Below the pieces are notes generated by a model. The model was not told the origin of the DNA and made no database searches. It was given only the letters and a program-made list of their open reading frames with translations. From the NCBI GenBank assembly GCA_910578975.1, contig CAJTRZ010000007.1, positions 1-64,000 on the forward strand: a stretch of 64,000 nt of DNA. The letters run 5' to 3'. The position numbers were made by a program, and so were the translations under genes. Shown piece by piece: positions 28,438 through 37,195 of this stretch (position 1 is the first letter of the stretch; each line of letters begins with the position of its first letter). The stretch comes from an uncultured Eubacterium sp. (GTDB lineage: Bacteria; Bacillota; Clostridia; Lachnospirales; Lachnospiraceae).

Positions 28438-30564
28438 TTACTCGTTATTATAATTCTCTTCAAAGGTCCAAATCTTCGCCCCTTTGTCATTCACTACCAA
28501 TCCATAAGTTTCCCTTGCTGCACTTTCTGCATCCCTCTGATTGCCATAGATTCCCTGAAGTTTTCCATAACCATATACCAAGAACCGCTTACCATTTTCC
28601 TTGACAAACCCAGCCTGAATCTCTGCATCGCTATGGAAATTTACTTTTCCCAAATGCCCTATTCCGAGTGTCAATTTGGAATCCAGATTATTTGTAAATG
28701 CCAATGCAAGTTCTTTCATTTTTACATCATCCATGTAATAACTGGACTTTGCTACCGCCTTCTTTTCTTCTGTATTATTCAGCAACTGCTCATCATCTAA
28801 CCTTTTATTATTTTTCCATCGCTGAAAACTTATCACTGATTCCTTAATCTCTACATTGGATAAAATAACTCCTCGTTGCTGGTAAGTCTTAACAACTTTT
28901 AAATCCTTATCAACAATAACCAACACCTTCATTGGAAATCTGCTATATTTCTTGTTCATAGCAGTATCTGCCATACCATACACAAGATTGTTCCCTATAT
29001 AGCCACACACAGTTATTTTCTTACCTTCTTCCTTAATTTCCTGCTTCTTTCCATTAGACAAATCTACAATCGTTATGCTGTCACTTCCATAACGGGTTCC
29101 ATTCGTATTATACGCAATAACATCTCCTGCACCGTTTACTACGCAGCTTCCATCCTCAATATTTTCAATTAATGTTCCCCATTCTTTTGTTTTCAGATTT
29201 GCAAAATAAATTGTATTAGATAGCATTATATATATTGTACCATCGCCTTCATGGCACAACTCAGACATTTCATCCCTTAATATTTGTGCAGGCTCTGTAC
29301 ACGGTATAAACACCTTCTCTTCTGAAACTGCCTCTTTCCAATTATAGTGCATCACAGAAATTCCATTTTTTCCTGTATGAATATCACTAGGGCTATAACC
29401 ATATATCATATAATCCATATCCCCATTGTCACTCACTTTCATGACTCTTGCTTTTGTCTTATACAACGTCTCTGAACTTTTTGCTTTTAACTGAAATGCC
29501 GGTCGGATTGCTTTACTCAATATATCCATTATATAAACATCACCATTTATTTCGTATGCCACAAATTGTCCGTTTTCACTTTCCACATGCTGAATTTCAC
29601 TTTGTTTTTGTATTCCTAAATCAATAAAACCATTACCTACATTATTCTCATTACATTCCCAGACCTGATTAATCTCCCGATTATACGCCAGTATATATGT
29701 TTTTCCTTGAAAACTCCATACAGTGATTGTTTCTGCAACATGATATTTTTCTTCTTTTTTCTGGGCATTCGTGGCTTTCATGTCATATGTCAATGTATAT
29801 GTGCCAGCCTGACCACTATCCTTCACACAAATATCTTTTGTTGAAACATCTATTTCTGTTGTTCTTTCAGGTCTCAATGTCTTCCAAATCAGCATACCAA
29901 TACTAGAGCGAATCGTTACCTGACCCAAGCTGTCACTGGCATAACGTGAATCCGGCTCCAGATATGCTGCCAGTTTCACACCTCTTTCCTCACTAAAGGT
30001 ATCATCACTAAACTTTTTCGCAAACGAAATCTGCTTTGGAACAACGTCCTCATTCATTACCATCGCCCTTGTATAATAATTTATTTTTTCATGTTTATCT
30101 GTAGCAATCGTAAATTTCAGAAAATATTCTTTTCTTTCTTCCATAATTGTACTTGCTTCGTATGTGATGGAGGCTACTCCTTTTTTCTGATTCCATTTTT
30201 TTATATCCCCGCTGTCTATCAGCTTTCCTTCTTTTAAATCCTTTAATTCATAAGAAATGGCTTTCAGTTTATTACCCCTCATATTAATTTTCATAGAAAC
30301 AGTATGACTTTGAGAAATAGGTATAATCACATCACGCATATGACTTTCTTCCATATCCATGGTATAACCCTCTATTTTTCCTATATTTTCTTCTCCATAT
30401 TGTACACTAATTTCAGGTACAGCTTTGGTACTTGTCTTTAATTCTTTACTAATTCTCTTATCATCTGACTGTTTTTTTTGAAATACCATAGCTGCCACAA
30501 CTGCCGCAATAATAACCGCTATAATTGTAATAACTACTACTATCCTTCTTTTCATATTCTGCAT
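28438..30564 (-). CDS. Membrane-anchored extracytoplasmic protein of unknown function
   Basis: About 708 residues. One N-terminal transmembrane segment (V-V-V-I-T-I-I-A-V-I-I-A region, residues about 8-30) after a basic start, then a large outside part. Residues about 270-560 are strand-rich with repeated short blades and resemble a beta-propeller; the C-terminal 110 residues form a separate compact domain. I do not recognise the family. A TTG start 27 bases upstream is possible, but the ATG used has AAAGG four bases ahead. It lies directly downstream of glgB on the same strand; no functional link is evident. Confidence 0.6.
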   Translation of the reverse strand: MQNMKRRIVVVITIIAVIIAAVVAAMVFQKKQSDDKRISKELKTSTKAVPEISVQYGEENIGKIEGYTMDMEESHMRDVIIPISQSHTVSMKINMRGNKLKAISYELKDLKEGKLIDSGDIKKWNQKKGVASITYEASTIMEERKEYFLKFTIATDKHEKINYYTRAMVMNEDVVPKQISFAKKFSDDTFSEERGVKLAAYLEPDSRYASDSLGQVTIRSSIGMLIWKTLRPERTTEIDVSTKDICVKDSGQAGTYTLTYDMKATNAQKKEEKYHVAETITVWSFQGKTYILAYNREINQVWECNENNVGNGFIDLGIQKQSEIQHVESENGQFVAYEINGDVYIMDILSKAIRPAFQLKAKSSETLYKTKARVMKVSDNGDMDYMIYGYSPSDIHTGKNGISVMHYNWKEAVSEEKVFIPCTEPAQILRDEMSELCHEGDGTIYIMLSNTIYFANLKTKEWGTLIENIEDGSCVVNGAGDVIAYNTNGTRYGSDSITIVDLSNGKKQEIKEEGKKITVCGYIGNNLVYGMADTAMNKKYSRFPMKVLVIVDKDLKVVKTYQQRGVILSNVEIKESVISFQRWKNNKRLDDEQLLNNTEEKKAVAKSSYYMDDVKMKELALAFTNNLDSKLTLGIGHLGKVNFHSDAEIQAGFVKENGKRFLVYGYGKLQGIYGNQRDAESAARETYGLVVNDKGAKIWTFEENYNNE

Positions 30565-30604
30565 CAAGCCTTTCTGTATTCTTTCTTTCAACCTTTAGGC
30601 ACTG

Positions 30605-30631
30605 AAAGGGCAGTTTTTCGCTGCCCTTTTT
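30605..30631. terminator. Hairpin terminator after glgB
   Basis: Perfect stem AAAGGGCAG / CTGCCCTTT with a 7-base loop, 8 bp from the glgB stop. The T-run is better on the plus strand than on the minus strand, so some glgB transcripts may read into the next gene. Confidence 0.65.
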
Positions 30632-30638
30632 CATCAAG

Positions 30639-32618
30639 TTATTTATTCTTTGAAACCTTTTCTTTTATGACTTTATTTCTTGCTGCTGCTTTTTTTGTAT
30701 TCTTTGTTGTTCGCTTTACTGTTTTAGGAAACTCAAACACTACAGATTCAAATCCTCTCAGCGGCATCTCCAGCCGATAAGGCATACCGTCACATTCTTT
30801 TTTGACCGCCTTGTATTTTACTGTCTCCGTTTCTCCTGTTTCAGTTGTCAGCAATCTCTTATAAGTTCCCGCTTTTGGAACACCGACACAATAATCTGGA
30901 CGCTCCACCGGTGTGAAATTACAAACAAAACCAATAGAGTTTTTGTAATCCGGTTCTGTTGTTTTTCTGATAAAACTGAAAATGCTTCTGTCTGCATCAT
31001 CTGCATTAATCCACTCAAAAGCACCATATCCCTTGGTTTCTGTATACAATGCCGGATATTTCTTATACATATGAAGTAATTTCTTTACATAATTCTGCAT
31101 ATCTTTATGTTCTGGTTCTTCTAAGAGATACCAGTCCAAACTTCTCTTTTCAGACCACTCCTGAAGCTGTGCAAACTCCTGCCCCATAAACAACAACTTT
31201 CTTCCGGGATGTCCCATCATGAATGTATATGCTGTTTTCAGATTCTTAAACTTATCTGACGGATAACCAGGCATCTTATTCAACATAGAACATTTCAAAT
31301 GTACTACCTCATCATGAGATAATACCAAAATAAAGTTTTCACTAAAAGCATATGTCATACCAAATGTCATCTTATTATGATTGTTTTTCTTAAAATATGG
31401 GTCTAGTTTCGTGTATTCTAAGAAGTCATGCATCCATCCCATATTCCATTTATAGGAAAAACCTAATCCATCTTCTTCCGGTGACATAGTAACTTTTGGC
31501 CATGCTGTAGACTCTTCTGCAATCACATAGGCTCTCGGATTTCTGTATTTCATAATACTGCTGAGGTGTTTAAAGAACTCAACAGCCTCTAAATTTTCAT
31601 TTCCACCATGAATATTAGGAATCCACTGTCCATCATTTCTACCATAATCACGATACAGCATAGATGCCACTGCATCTACCCGAAGTCCATCTATATGATA
31701 TTTTTCTACCCAGAAAAGTGCATTAGCAATCAGGAAATTACTTACTTCTGTCTTTGAATAGTCAAATACCTTTGTTCCCCAGTCCGGATGTTCTCCCATT
31801 CTGGTGTCTGCGTATTCGTAAAGTGGTGTTCCATCGAAAAAGGCTAATCCATGAGCATCTCTTGGAAAATGTGCCGGAACCCAATCCAGAATAACTCCAA
31901 TACCCGCTTTATGGAAAGAATCCACCAGATACATAAAATCCTGTGGCGTTCCATATCTAGATGTTGGTGCGTAGTACCCCACTACCTGATATCCCCATGA
32001 ACCGTCAAATGGATGTTCTAAAATTCCCATTAACTCCACATGAGTATATCCCATATCGACTACATATTTCACCAGTTCATCTGCCATACGTCTATAATCA
32101 TAAAATCCGTCTTCATCATCCGGTCCATGAAATTCCTTTTTCCATGAACCTGGATGCACTTCATAAATAGACATTGGCTGTTCATAATGGTTCTCTGATG
32201 CTTTTTGACGAATCCACTTTGCATCATTCCATTGATAAGAATCTATATCTGCCACACGTGAAGCATTATCTGGACGAACCTCTGCCCAGTTTCCATATGG
32301 ATCTGCTTTATACAACGTATCTCCTGTCTGTGTGGAAATTACATATTTGTACATTGCTCCCTCGCCCACTTCCGGAACAAACAATTCCCAGATACCCGAG
32401 TCGTTCTCCATCTTCATATTATGGTCAAATCCGAGCCAGTCATTAAAATCACCAATGACAGCAACATTTACGGCATTTGGTGCCCACACTGCAAAGTGTG
32501 TTCCTTTCACTCCGTCTACTTCTGTTATATGTGCACCTAATTTCTCATAAATTTCATAGTGAGTGCCTTGACCGAACAAATAACAATCATCTTTTGTTAT
32601 CGCTTTTTTGTTTCCCAT
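30639..32618 (-). CDS. glgB: 1,4-alpha-glucan branching enzyme (GH13, CBM48)
   Basis: Introduces alpha-1,6 branches into glycogen. CBM48 domain (residues about 25-110, with F-A-V-W-A-P-N-A and G-D-F-N-D-W), then the GH13 barrel: nucleophile Asp in D-G-L-R-V-D-A-V, acid/base Glu in V-I-A-E-E-S-T, third acidic residue in L-S-H-D-E-V-V-H; C-terminal beta domain and a basic Lys-rich tail. The ATG used is preceded by GGAAGG; another ATG 24 bases upstream also has an AAGG element and cannot be excluded. With glgC-glgD it supplies glycogen synthesis; a glycogen synthase gene is not in the window. Confidence 0.95.
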   Translation of the reverse strand: MGNKKAITKDDCYLFGQGTHYEIYEKLGAHITEVDGVKGTHFAVWAPNAVNVAVIGDFNDWLGFDHNMKMENDSGIWELFVPEVGEGAMYKYVISTQTGDTLYKADPYGNWAEVRPDNASRVADIDSYQWNDAKWIRQKASENHYEQPMSIYEVHPGSWKKEFHGPDDEDGFYDYRRMADELVKYVVDMGYTHVELMGILEHPFDGSWGYQVVGYYAPTSRYGTPQDFMYLVDSFHKAGIGVILDWVPAHFPRDAHGLAFFDGTPLYEYADTRMGEHPDWGTKVFDYSKTEVSNFLIANALFWVEKYHIDGLRVDAVASMLYRDYGRNDGQWIPNIHGGNENLEAVEFFKHLSSIMKYRNPRAYVIAEESTAWPKVTMSPEEDGLGFSYKWNMGWMHDFLEYTKLDPYFKKNNHNKMTFGMTYAFSENFILVLSHDEVVHLKCSMLNKMPGYPSDKFKNLKTAYTFMMGHPGRKLLFMGQEFAQLQEWSEKRSLDWYLLEEPEHKDMQNYVKKLLHMYKKYPALYTETKGYGAFEWINADDADRSIFSFIRKTTEPDYKNSIGFVCNFTPVERPDYCVGVPKAGTYKRLLTTETGETETVKYKAVKKECDGMPYRLEMPLRGFESVVFEFPKTVKRTTKNTKKAAARNKVIKEKVSKNK

Positions 32619-32667
32619 ATGGTTTTCCTTCCCGCATGCCATTACGCTGCCTTATAGTTTTTGCTTT

Positions 32668-34956
32668 CTATACTCTGTTATAGTTAATTAAACATCCTTT
32701 TAAAATAATGTCTCTCTCATCATCTGTCATTTCACCAAGTTTTAATGTAAATGGCTTCATCTCTTCACCTACAACATATGCAGGTATTTCTGTCGCTTTA
32801 TCTCTTACTGCTTCTGCAATATTTGGAACAAATATATAATCATCTTTCTTAAATGGGAGATTTTCCTCCTCATAGATAAATGGAAGCATTCCCCAGTTAA
32901 TCAGATTTGAGCGATATCTCTTTGTTGCATACTCCTGTGCAATATTCGCCCAGCCGCCAAGCACCTTCTGACAGGATGCTGCCTGCTCTCTTGCAGAACC
33001 ATCACCTGGTTTGACTGCATAAATTGTACTACCGATACCAATCGTTTCCTTGCTGATCGGGTACTGTGGAAGCTTTTCCTTAATAAGTGATGTACACTCA
33101 TGTACTTCTGGTAAAACCTCTCCCGGACAGTTTCCTGCTTCTCTTGCTTTTTCTGCCTTCTGAACTTCCTTTGCCTTTCCAACATATTCCGGATCCTTAC
33201 GTGACAATGCAAATTCTGCAAGTCCTAAAGGATTGGAGCGATAAGATGATGTCTCACCAGATGGAATCAACTCATCTGTCGTTGTTACCGGATCATGAAT
33301 CTCCGATACCACTTTCAATAATAAATTATCTGTCAATGCAACCATTTCCGGCCAGTCCTTAATGTTTGGTCCAAACTGAATTTCTGTTTCCGGATCAGCT
33401 ACACCCTTTGAATCAAATACTCTGTTTTCGTAAATACTACTATCGAAGTGATATTTACGTCCTTTATACTCTGTATCTAAATCTGTAGCAGATGTTAAAT
33501 ATCCTTTATTAGCTGCTGTAGCTGCGATTGAACGTGCATCCATAAGGGCAACTGATGAAATCTGTCCATTCTGCAGCTTACTTCCTTCTCTATTCGGGAA
33601 GTTTCTTGTAGAATGTCTGATACTAAATGCATTATTTGATGGTGTATCACCTGCTCCAAAACAAGGTCCGCAGAACGCTGTCTTCATAACACCACCCGCT
33701 CCCATAATGGAAGCTGCTGCACCATTTTTAATTAACTCCATGTATACCGGCATTGACGCAGGATAAACACTCAATGTAAATTCATCTGCGCCGATACTCT
33801 TTCCTTCTAAGATATCAGCTGCTGCACAGATATTCTCAAATCCACCACCTGCACAACCTGCAATGATACCTTGATCTACATATAGCTTGCCATTTCTGAT
33901 TTTGTTTGTAAGCTGATAATCAACCTGTCCATCCAATGAAACTAATGCTTTCTTTTCAACATCTCTTAAAATATCCTCGATGTTTGCATTAACATCATCA
34001 ATGGTATATGTGTTGCTAGGATGAAACGGCATTGCAATCATAGGTTTAATTTTTGACAAATCTACATAAACTATTCCGTCATAGTATGTAACCTCTCCCG
34101 GATTTAATTCTTTATATTCCTCTACTCTGCCATGAATATCGTAAAACTCTTTAATCTCTTCATCAGTTCTCCAAATAGATGAAAGACATGTAGTCTCTGT
34201 GGTCATTACATCTACACCGATTCTGAAATCTGCACTTAAAGATGAAACTCCCGGTCCCACAAATTCCATTACTTTATTCTTTACATAACCTTTATCAAAT
34301 ACCTCACCGATAATCGCAAGTGCCACGTCCTGAGGACCTACACCCTTTGCCGGCTCACCTGTCATATAGATACCGATAACTTCCGGTCTGTTAATGTCAT
34401 ATGTCTGTGAAAGAAGCTGTTTTACAAGTTCCGGTCCTCCCTCACCCATTGCCATCGTACCAAGTGCACCATAACGGGTGTGTGAATCACTTCCTAAAAT
34501 CATCTTTCCACCGCCTGCAAGCATTTCTCTTGCAAACTGATGAATTACTGCCTGATGAGGTGGTACATACATTCCACCATATTTCTTTGCACATGTCAGT
34601 CCAAACATATGGTCATCTTCATTGATTGTTCCGCCTACTGCACATAAACTGTTATGACAGTTTGTCAACACATACGGAATCGGGAACTTTTCAAGTCCTG
34701 ATGCTCTGGCTGTCTGAATAATTCCTACAAATGTAATATCGTGGGAAGTAAGTTTGTCAAATTTTATCTGAAGCTTGTCCATACTTCCTAATGTATTATG
34801 TTCTTTCAAAATACCGTAAGCGATAGTATTCTTACCAGCCTCTTCTTTTGAAAGATACTTATCACCTAATTTACTTTTTAATAATTCTTCACTACCCTCT
34901 TCAATAACCTCGGTTCCATTGATAAGGTAGGCTCCTCCATTTGATAATTTAATCAT
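32668..34956 (-). CDS. Aconitase-family hydratase
   Basis: About 762 residues, 4Fe-4S hydro-lyase of the aconitase/isopropylmalate isomerase superfamily. Cluster-binding Cys in G-C-A-G-G-G and C-G-P-C-F-G-A-G; substrate-site stretches G-S-D-S-H-T-R-Y and N-R-E-G-S-K; C-terminal swivel domain with Y-R-S-N-L-I-N-W-G. The family branch is usually annotated only as hydratase, so citrate/isocitrate as substrate is not assured. The ATG used has GGAGG five bases upstream, unlike the in-frame ATG 12 bases earlier. Strong promoter upstream. Confidence 0.85.
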   Translation of the reverse strand: MIKLSNGGAYLINGTEVIEEGSEELLKSKLGDKYLSKEEAGKNTIAYGILKEHNTLGSMDKLQIKFDKLTSHDITFVGIIQTARASGLEKFPIPYVLTNCHNSLCAVGGTINEDDHMFGLTCAKKYGGMYVPPHQAVIHQFAREMLAGGGKMILGSDSHTRYGALGTMAMGEGGPELVKQLLSQTYDINRPEVIGIYMTGEPAKGVGPQDVALAIIGEVFDKGYVKNKVMEFVGPGVSSLSADFRIGVDVMTTETTCLSSIWRTDEEIKEFYDIHGRVEEYKELNPGEVTYYDGIVYVDLSKIKPMIAMPFHPSNTYTIDDVNANIEDILRDVEKKALVSLDGQVDYQLTNKIRNGKLYVDQGIIAGCAGGGFENICAAADILEGKSIGADEFTLSVYPASMPVYMELIKNGAAASIMGAGGVMKTAFCGPCFGAGDTPSNNAFSIRHSTRNFPNREGSKLQNGQISSVALMDARSIAATAANKGYLTSATDLDTEYKGRKYHFDSSIYENRVFDSKGVADPETEIQFGPNIKDWPEMVALTDNLLLKVVSEIHDPVTTTDELIPSGETSSYRSNPLGLAEFALSRKDPEYVGKAKEVQKAEKAREAGNCPGEVLPEVHECTSLIKEKLPQYPISKETIGIGSTIYAVKPGDGSAREQAASCQKVLGGWANIAQEYATKRYRSNLINWGMLPFIYEEENLPFKKDDYIFVPNIAEAVRDKATEIPAYVVGEEMKPFTLKLGEMTDDERDIILKGCLINYNRV

Positions 34957-34996
34957 TGTTTCCTCCATTTAATTTACTAACTAATCAGTCTATTTT

Positions 34997-35025
34997 ATTA
35001 TATATAATTTAAGGGTTCTTTTCAA
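34997..35025 (-). promoter_or_regulatory. Promoter of the hydratase gene
   Basis: Minus strand TTGAAA, 17-bp spacer, TATAAT; about 40 bp upstream of the start. Confidence 0.8.
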
Positions 35026-35073
35026 GTAAAGCATGCGTTTTGGCATTAAACAAAACTTCTATTTTGTCTAATT

Positions 35074-35102
35074 TTGCTTTCATATATTTTATTTGGTATA
35101 CT
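35074..35102 (+). promoter_or_regulatory. Promoter of the glycosyltransferase-acyltransferase pair
   Basis: TTGCTT, 17-bp spacer, extended TGG-TATACT. 93 bp upstream of the glycosyltransferase start, back-to-back with the hydratase promoter. Confidence 0.75.
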
Positions 35103-35194
35103 ATGGATAAATTTACACTAAAATGTATACATAAGAAAAATGTAAACCGCCAGATTTTACAAGGCAAAGATACATATTATGAGAGGAAATTTAT

Positions 35195-36316
35195 ATGAAA
35201 ATTGCAGTAGTCAGTGATGTACTTGGAGAAGAAAATAACGGCACTACTATAGCTGCCATGAACCTGATTCGTTCCCTGCGGGCAAAAGGGCATGAGGTTC
35301 GCATTATCTGCCCTGACACAGAGAAAACAGGAAAATTCGGATATTACATTGTAAAAACACTCAATGTAGGCCCCCTTAATAGTTATGTGGAAAAAAACGG
35401 CGTAAGTATTGCCCGTCCTGATAAAAAAGTTATCAGAGAAGCGCTAAAAGGCATTGATGCAGTACATATTATGGTTCCATTTTTAACCGGTTGCTACGTG
35501 GCAAAATATTGTAACAAACACGGTATTCCACTATCTGCCGGATTTCATTGTCAGGCAGAAAACTTCTCAAATCATTTACATTTAATGAATGCCCATCGTT
35601 TTAACAATCGCGTCTACAAAATTTTTTATAAGCATCTCTATCAATATTGCGATGCTATCCACTACCCTACACAATTTATTTGTAATACATTTGAAAATGT
35701 AGTAGGTATTACACCGCACCATGTAATCTCCAACGGCGTGAATTACCAGTTTAACCGTGGTATTCCAAAATATAAAAAAGATGATGGTTTATTCCGCATA
35801 TTATATATCGGAAGATACAGCAAAGAAAAAACGCATTCTGTTTTACTGAAAGCTGTAAATAAAAGCAAATACCGTAACCGTATCCAGTTAATTTTTGCAG
35901 GAGACGGTCCACAAAAAAAGAAGATTCAGATGTATTCAGCCAAGCATTTACCTATCCAGCCGGTTATGAAATTTTATTCCAGAGATGAGCTTTTAAAAGT
36001 AATTGGATCTGCAGACTTATATGTACATGCTGCTGAAATTGAATTAGAAGCAATTTCCTGTTTGGAAGCAATCTCCTGTGGGCTTGTTCCAGTAATTAAT
36101 AATTCACCCCGCTCTGCTACGAAATATTTCGCATTAGATGATAAAAATTTATTTAAGTGCAACAATCCAAGGGATTTAGCTGCCAGAATTGATTACTGGA
36201 TTGAACATCCGAAAGAAAAAGAACAACGCAGCCTGGATTATGCAGACTTCGCACAACAATGGCAGTTTGATAAATGCATGGATCAGATGGAACAAATGAT
36301 ACTTTCTATTATTTAA
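35195..36316 (+). CDS. GT4 family glycosyltransferase, probably glycolipid synthesis
   Basis: 373 residues with the GT-B two-domain fold: N-terminal acceptor lobe starting M-K-I-A-V-V-S-D, and a C-terminal nucleotide-sugar lobe with L-Y-I-G-R-Y-S-K-E-K, F-A-G-D-G-P and the E-x7-E retaining motif in E-A-I-S-C-L-E-A-I-S-C-G. Close in layout to diacylglycerol glucosyltransferases. The next gene, 10 bp downstream, is a phospholipid acyltransferase, which supports a role in membrane glycolipid or lipoteichoic acid anchor synthesis (inference). Confidence 0.85.
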   Translation: MKIAVVSDVLGEENNGTTIAAMNLIRSLRAKGHEVRIICPDTEKTGKFGYYIVKTLNVGPLNSYVEKNGVSIARPDKKVIREALKGIDAVHIMVPFLTGCYVAKYCNKHGIPLSAGFHCQAENFSNHLHLMNAHRFNNRVYKIFYKHLYQYCDAIHYPTQFICNTFENVVGITPHHVISNGVNYQFNRGIPKYKKDDGLFRILYIGRYSKEKTHSVLLKAVNKSKYRNRIQLIFAGDGPQKKKIQMYSAKHLPIQPVMKFYSRDELLKVIGSADLYVHAAEIELEAISCLEAISCGLVPVINNSPRSATKYFALDDKNLFKCNNPRDLAARIDYWIEHPKEKEQRSLDYADFAQQWQFDKCMDQMEQMILSII

Positions 36317-36326
36317 GGTGATACAT

Positions 36327-37115
36327 ATGAAAACAATTTATTATGAAGATGAATTAAACGATGACTTTGCCGCAACACAGGGTATCAAAACGAAACCTTT
36401 ACCAAAAAATTATAAATGGATACACGAAAGTAAATTGTGGAATTTTTTTGCAGATATTCTTTATTTTCTGATTGTGTATCCTCTAGTAAAAATTTTTAAT
36501 ACTTTTATTGTAGGCTTAAGAATCAAAAACAAAAAAGTAATTAAAAAGTTAAAGACTGGCTGTTTTTTATATAGCAATCATACACAGCATATTGACCCCT
36601 TGATTTCCGCAACAGTCTCCGGCTGGGGACACCGGACTTATTTCATTGCAGGTAACGATGCCTTTTCTATCACGGGACTTCGCCACCTTGTGGATATGCT
36701 TGGGGCAATGCCTATCGGATATGATATTGCCAGTATGAAAAAGATGATTCATACGGTTACCAAAAGAATTCAGGAAAAATCATGCATTACCATTTACCCC
36801 GAAGCTCACATATGGCCATATTATGTAGGAATCCGTCCTTTTAAAAGTGCCAGCTTTGCTTATCCTGTAGTTTTAAATGCACCTGTTGTTGCATCTGTCG
36901 TTACATACAGGAAGCGCCACTGGCCTTTTCGATTATTTTTCAGGTCCCCTGCAATTACTGTGTATTGTAGCAATCCAATGTATGCGAACCCAACCCTAAG
37001 CAAAAAGTCTGCAAAAGAAGAGTTGAGAAACAGGGTATTTCATTGGATGACAGAAACCGCTCAGAAATATAGTACATATGAATTTTGGAGATATGAGAAA
37101 AAAGAGCATGTATAA
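36327..37115 (+). CDS. 1-acylglycerol-3-phosphate acyltransferase (PlsC-like)
   Basis: 262 residues. One hydrophobic segment (about 30-55), acyltransferase motif I as N-H-T-Q-H-I-D (His-x4-Asp), and later Y-P-E-A-H. AAGGTG six bases ahead of the ATG fixes the start; a GTG 9 bases upstream is less likely. Cotranscribed with the preceding glycosyltransferase. Confidence 0.85.
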   Translation: MKTIYYEDELNDDFAATQGIKTKPLPKNYKWIHESKLWNFFADILYFLIVYPLVKIFNTFIVGLRIKNKKVIKKLKTGCFLYSNHTQHIDPLISATVSGWGHRTYFIAGNDAFSITGLRHLVDMLGAMPIGYDIASMKKMIHTVTKRIQEKSCITIYPEAHIWPYYVGIRPFKSASFAYPVVLNAPVVASVVTYRKRHWPFRLFFRSPAITVYCSNPMYANPTLSKKSAKEELRNRVFHWMTETAQKYSTYEFWRYEKKEHV

Positions 37116-37126
37116 GAACGTATAAT

Positions 37127-37178
37127 AAAAACCAGCTATTGGGGCATTTATTTCTGAATCTCCCAACTGCTGGTTTTT
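37127..37178. terminator. Bidirectional terminator between PlsC-like and GH3 genes
   Basis: Stem AAAACCAGC / GCTGGTTTT with inner TTGGG / CCCAA; A-run left, T-run right, between convergent genes. Confidence 0.9.
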
Positions 37179-37195
37179 AGTTTACTTTATATTTT

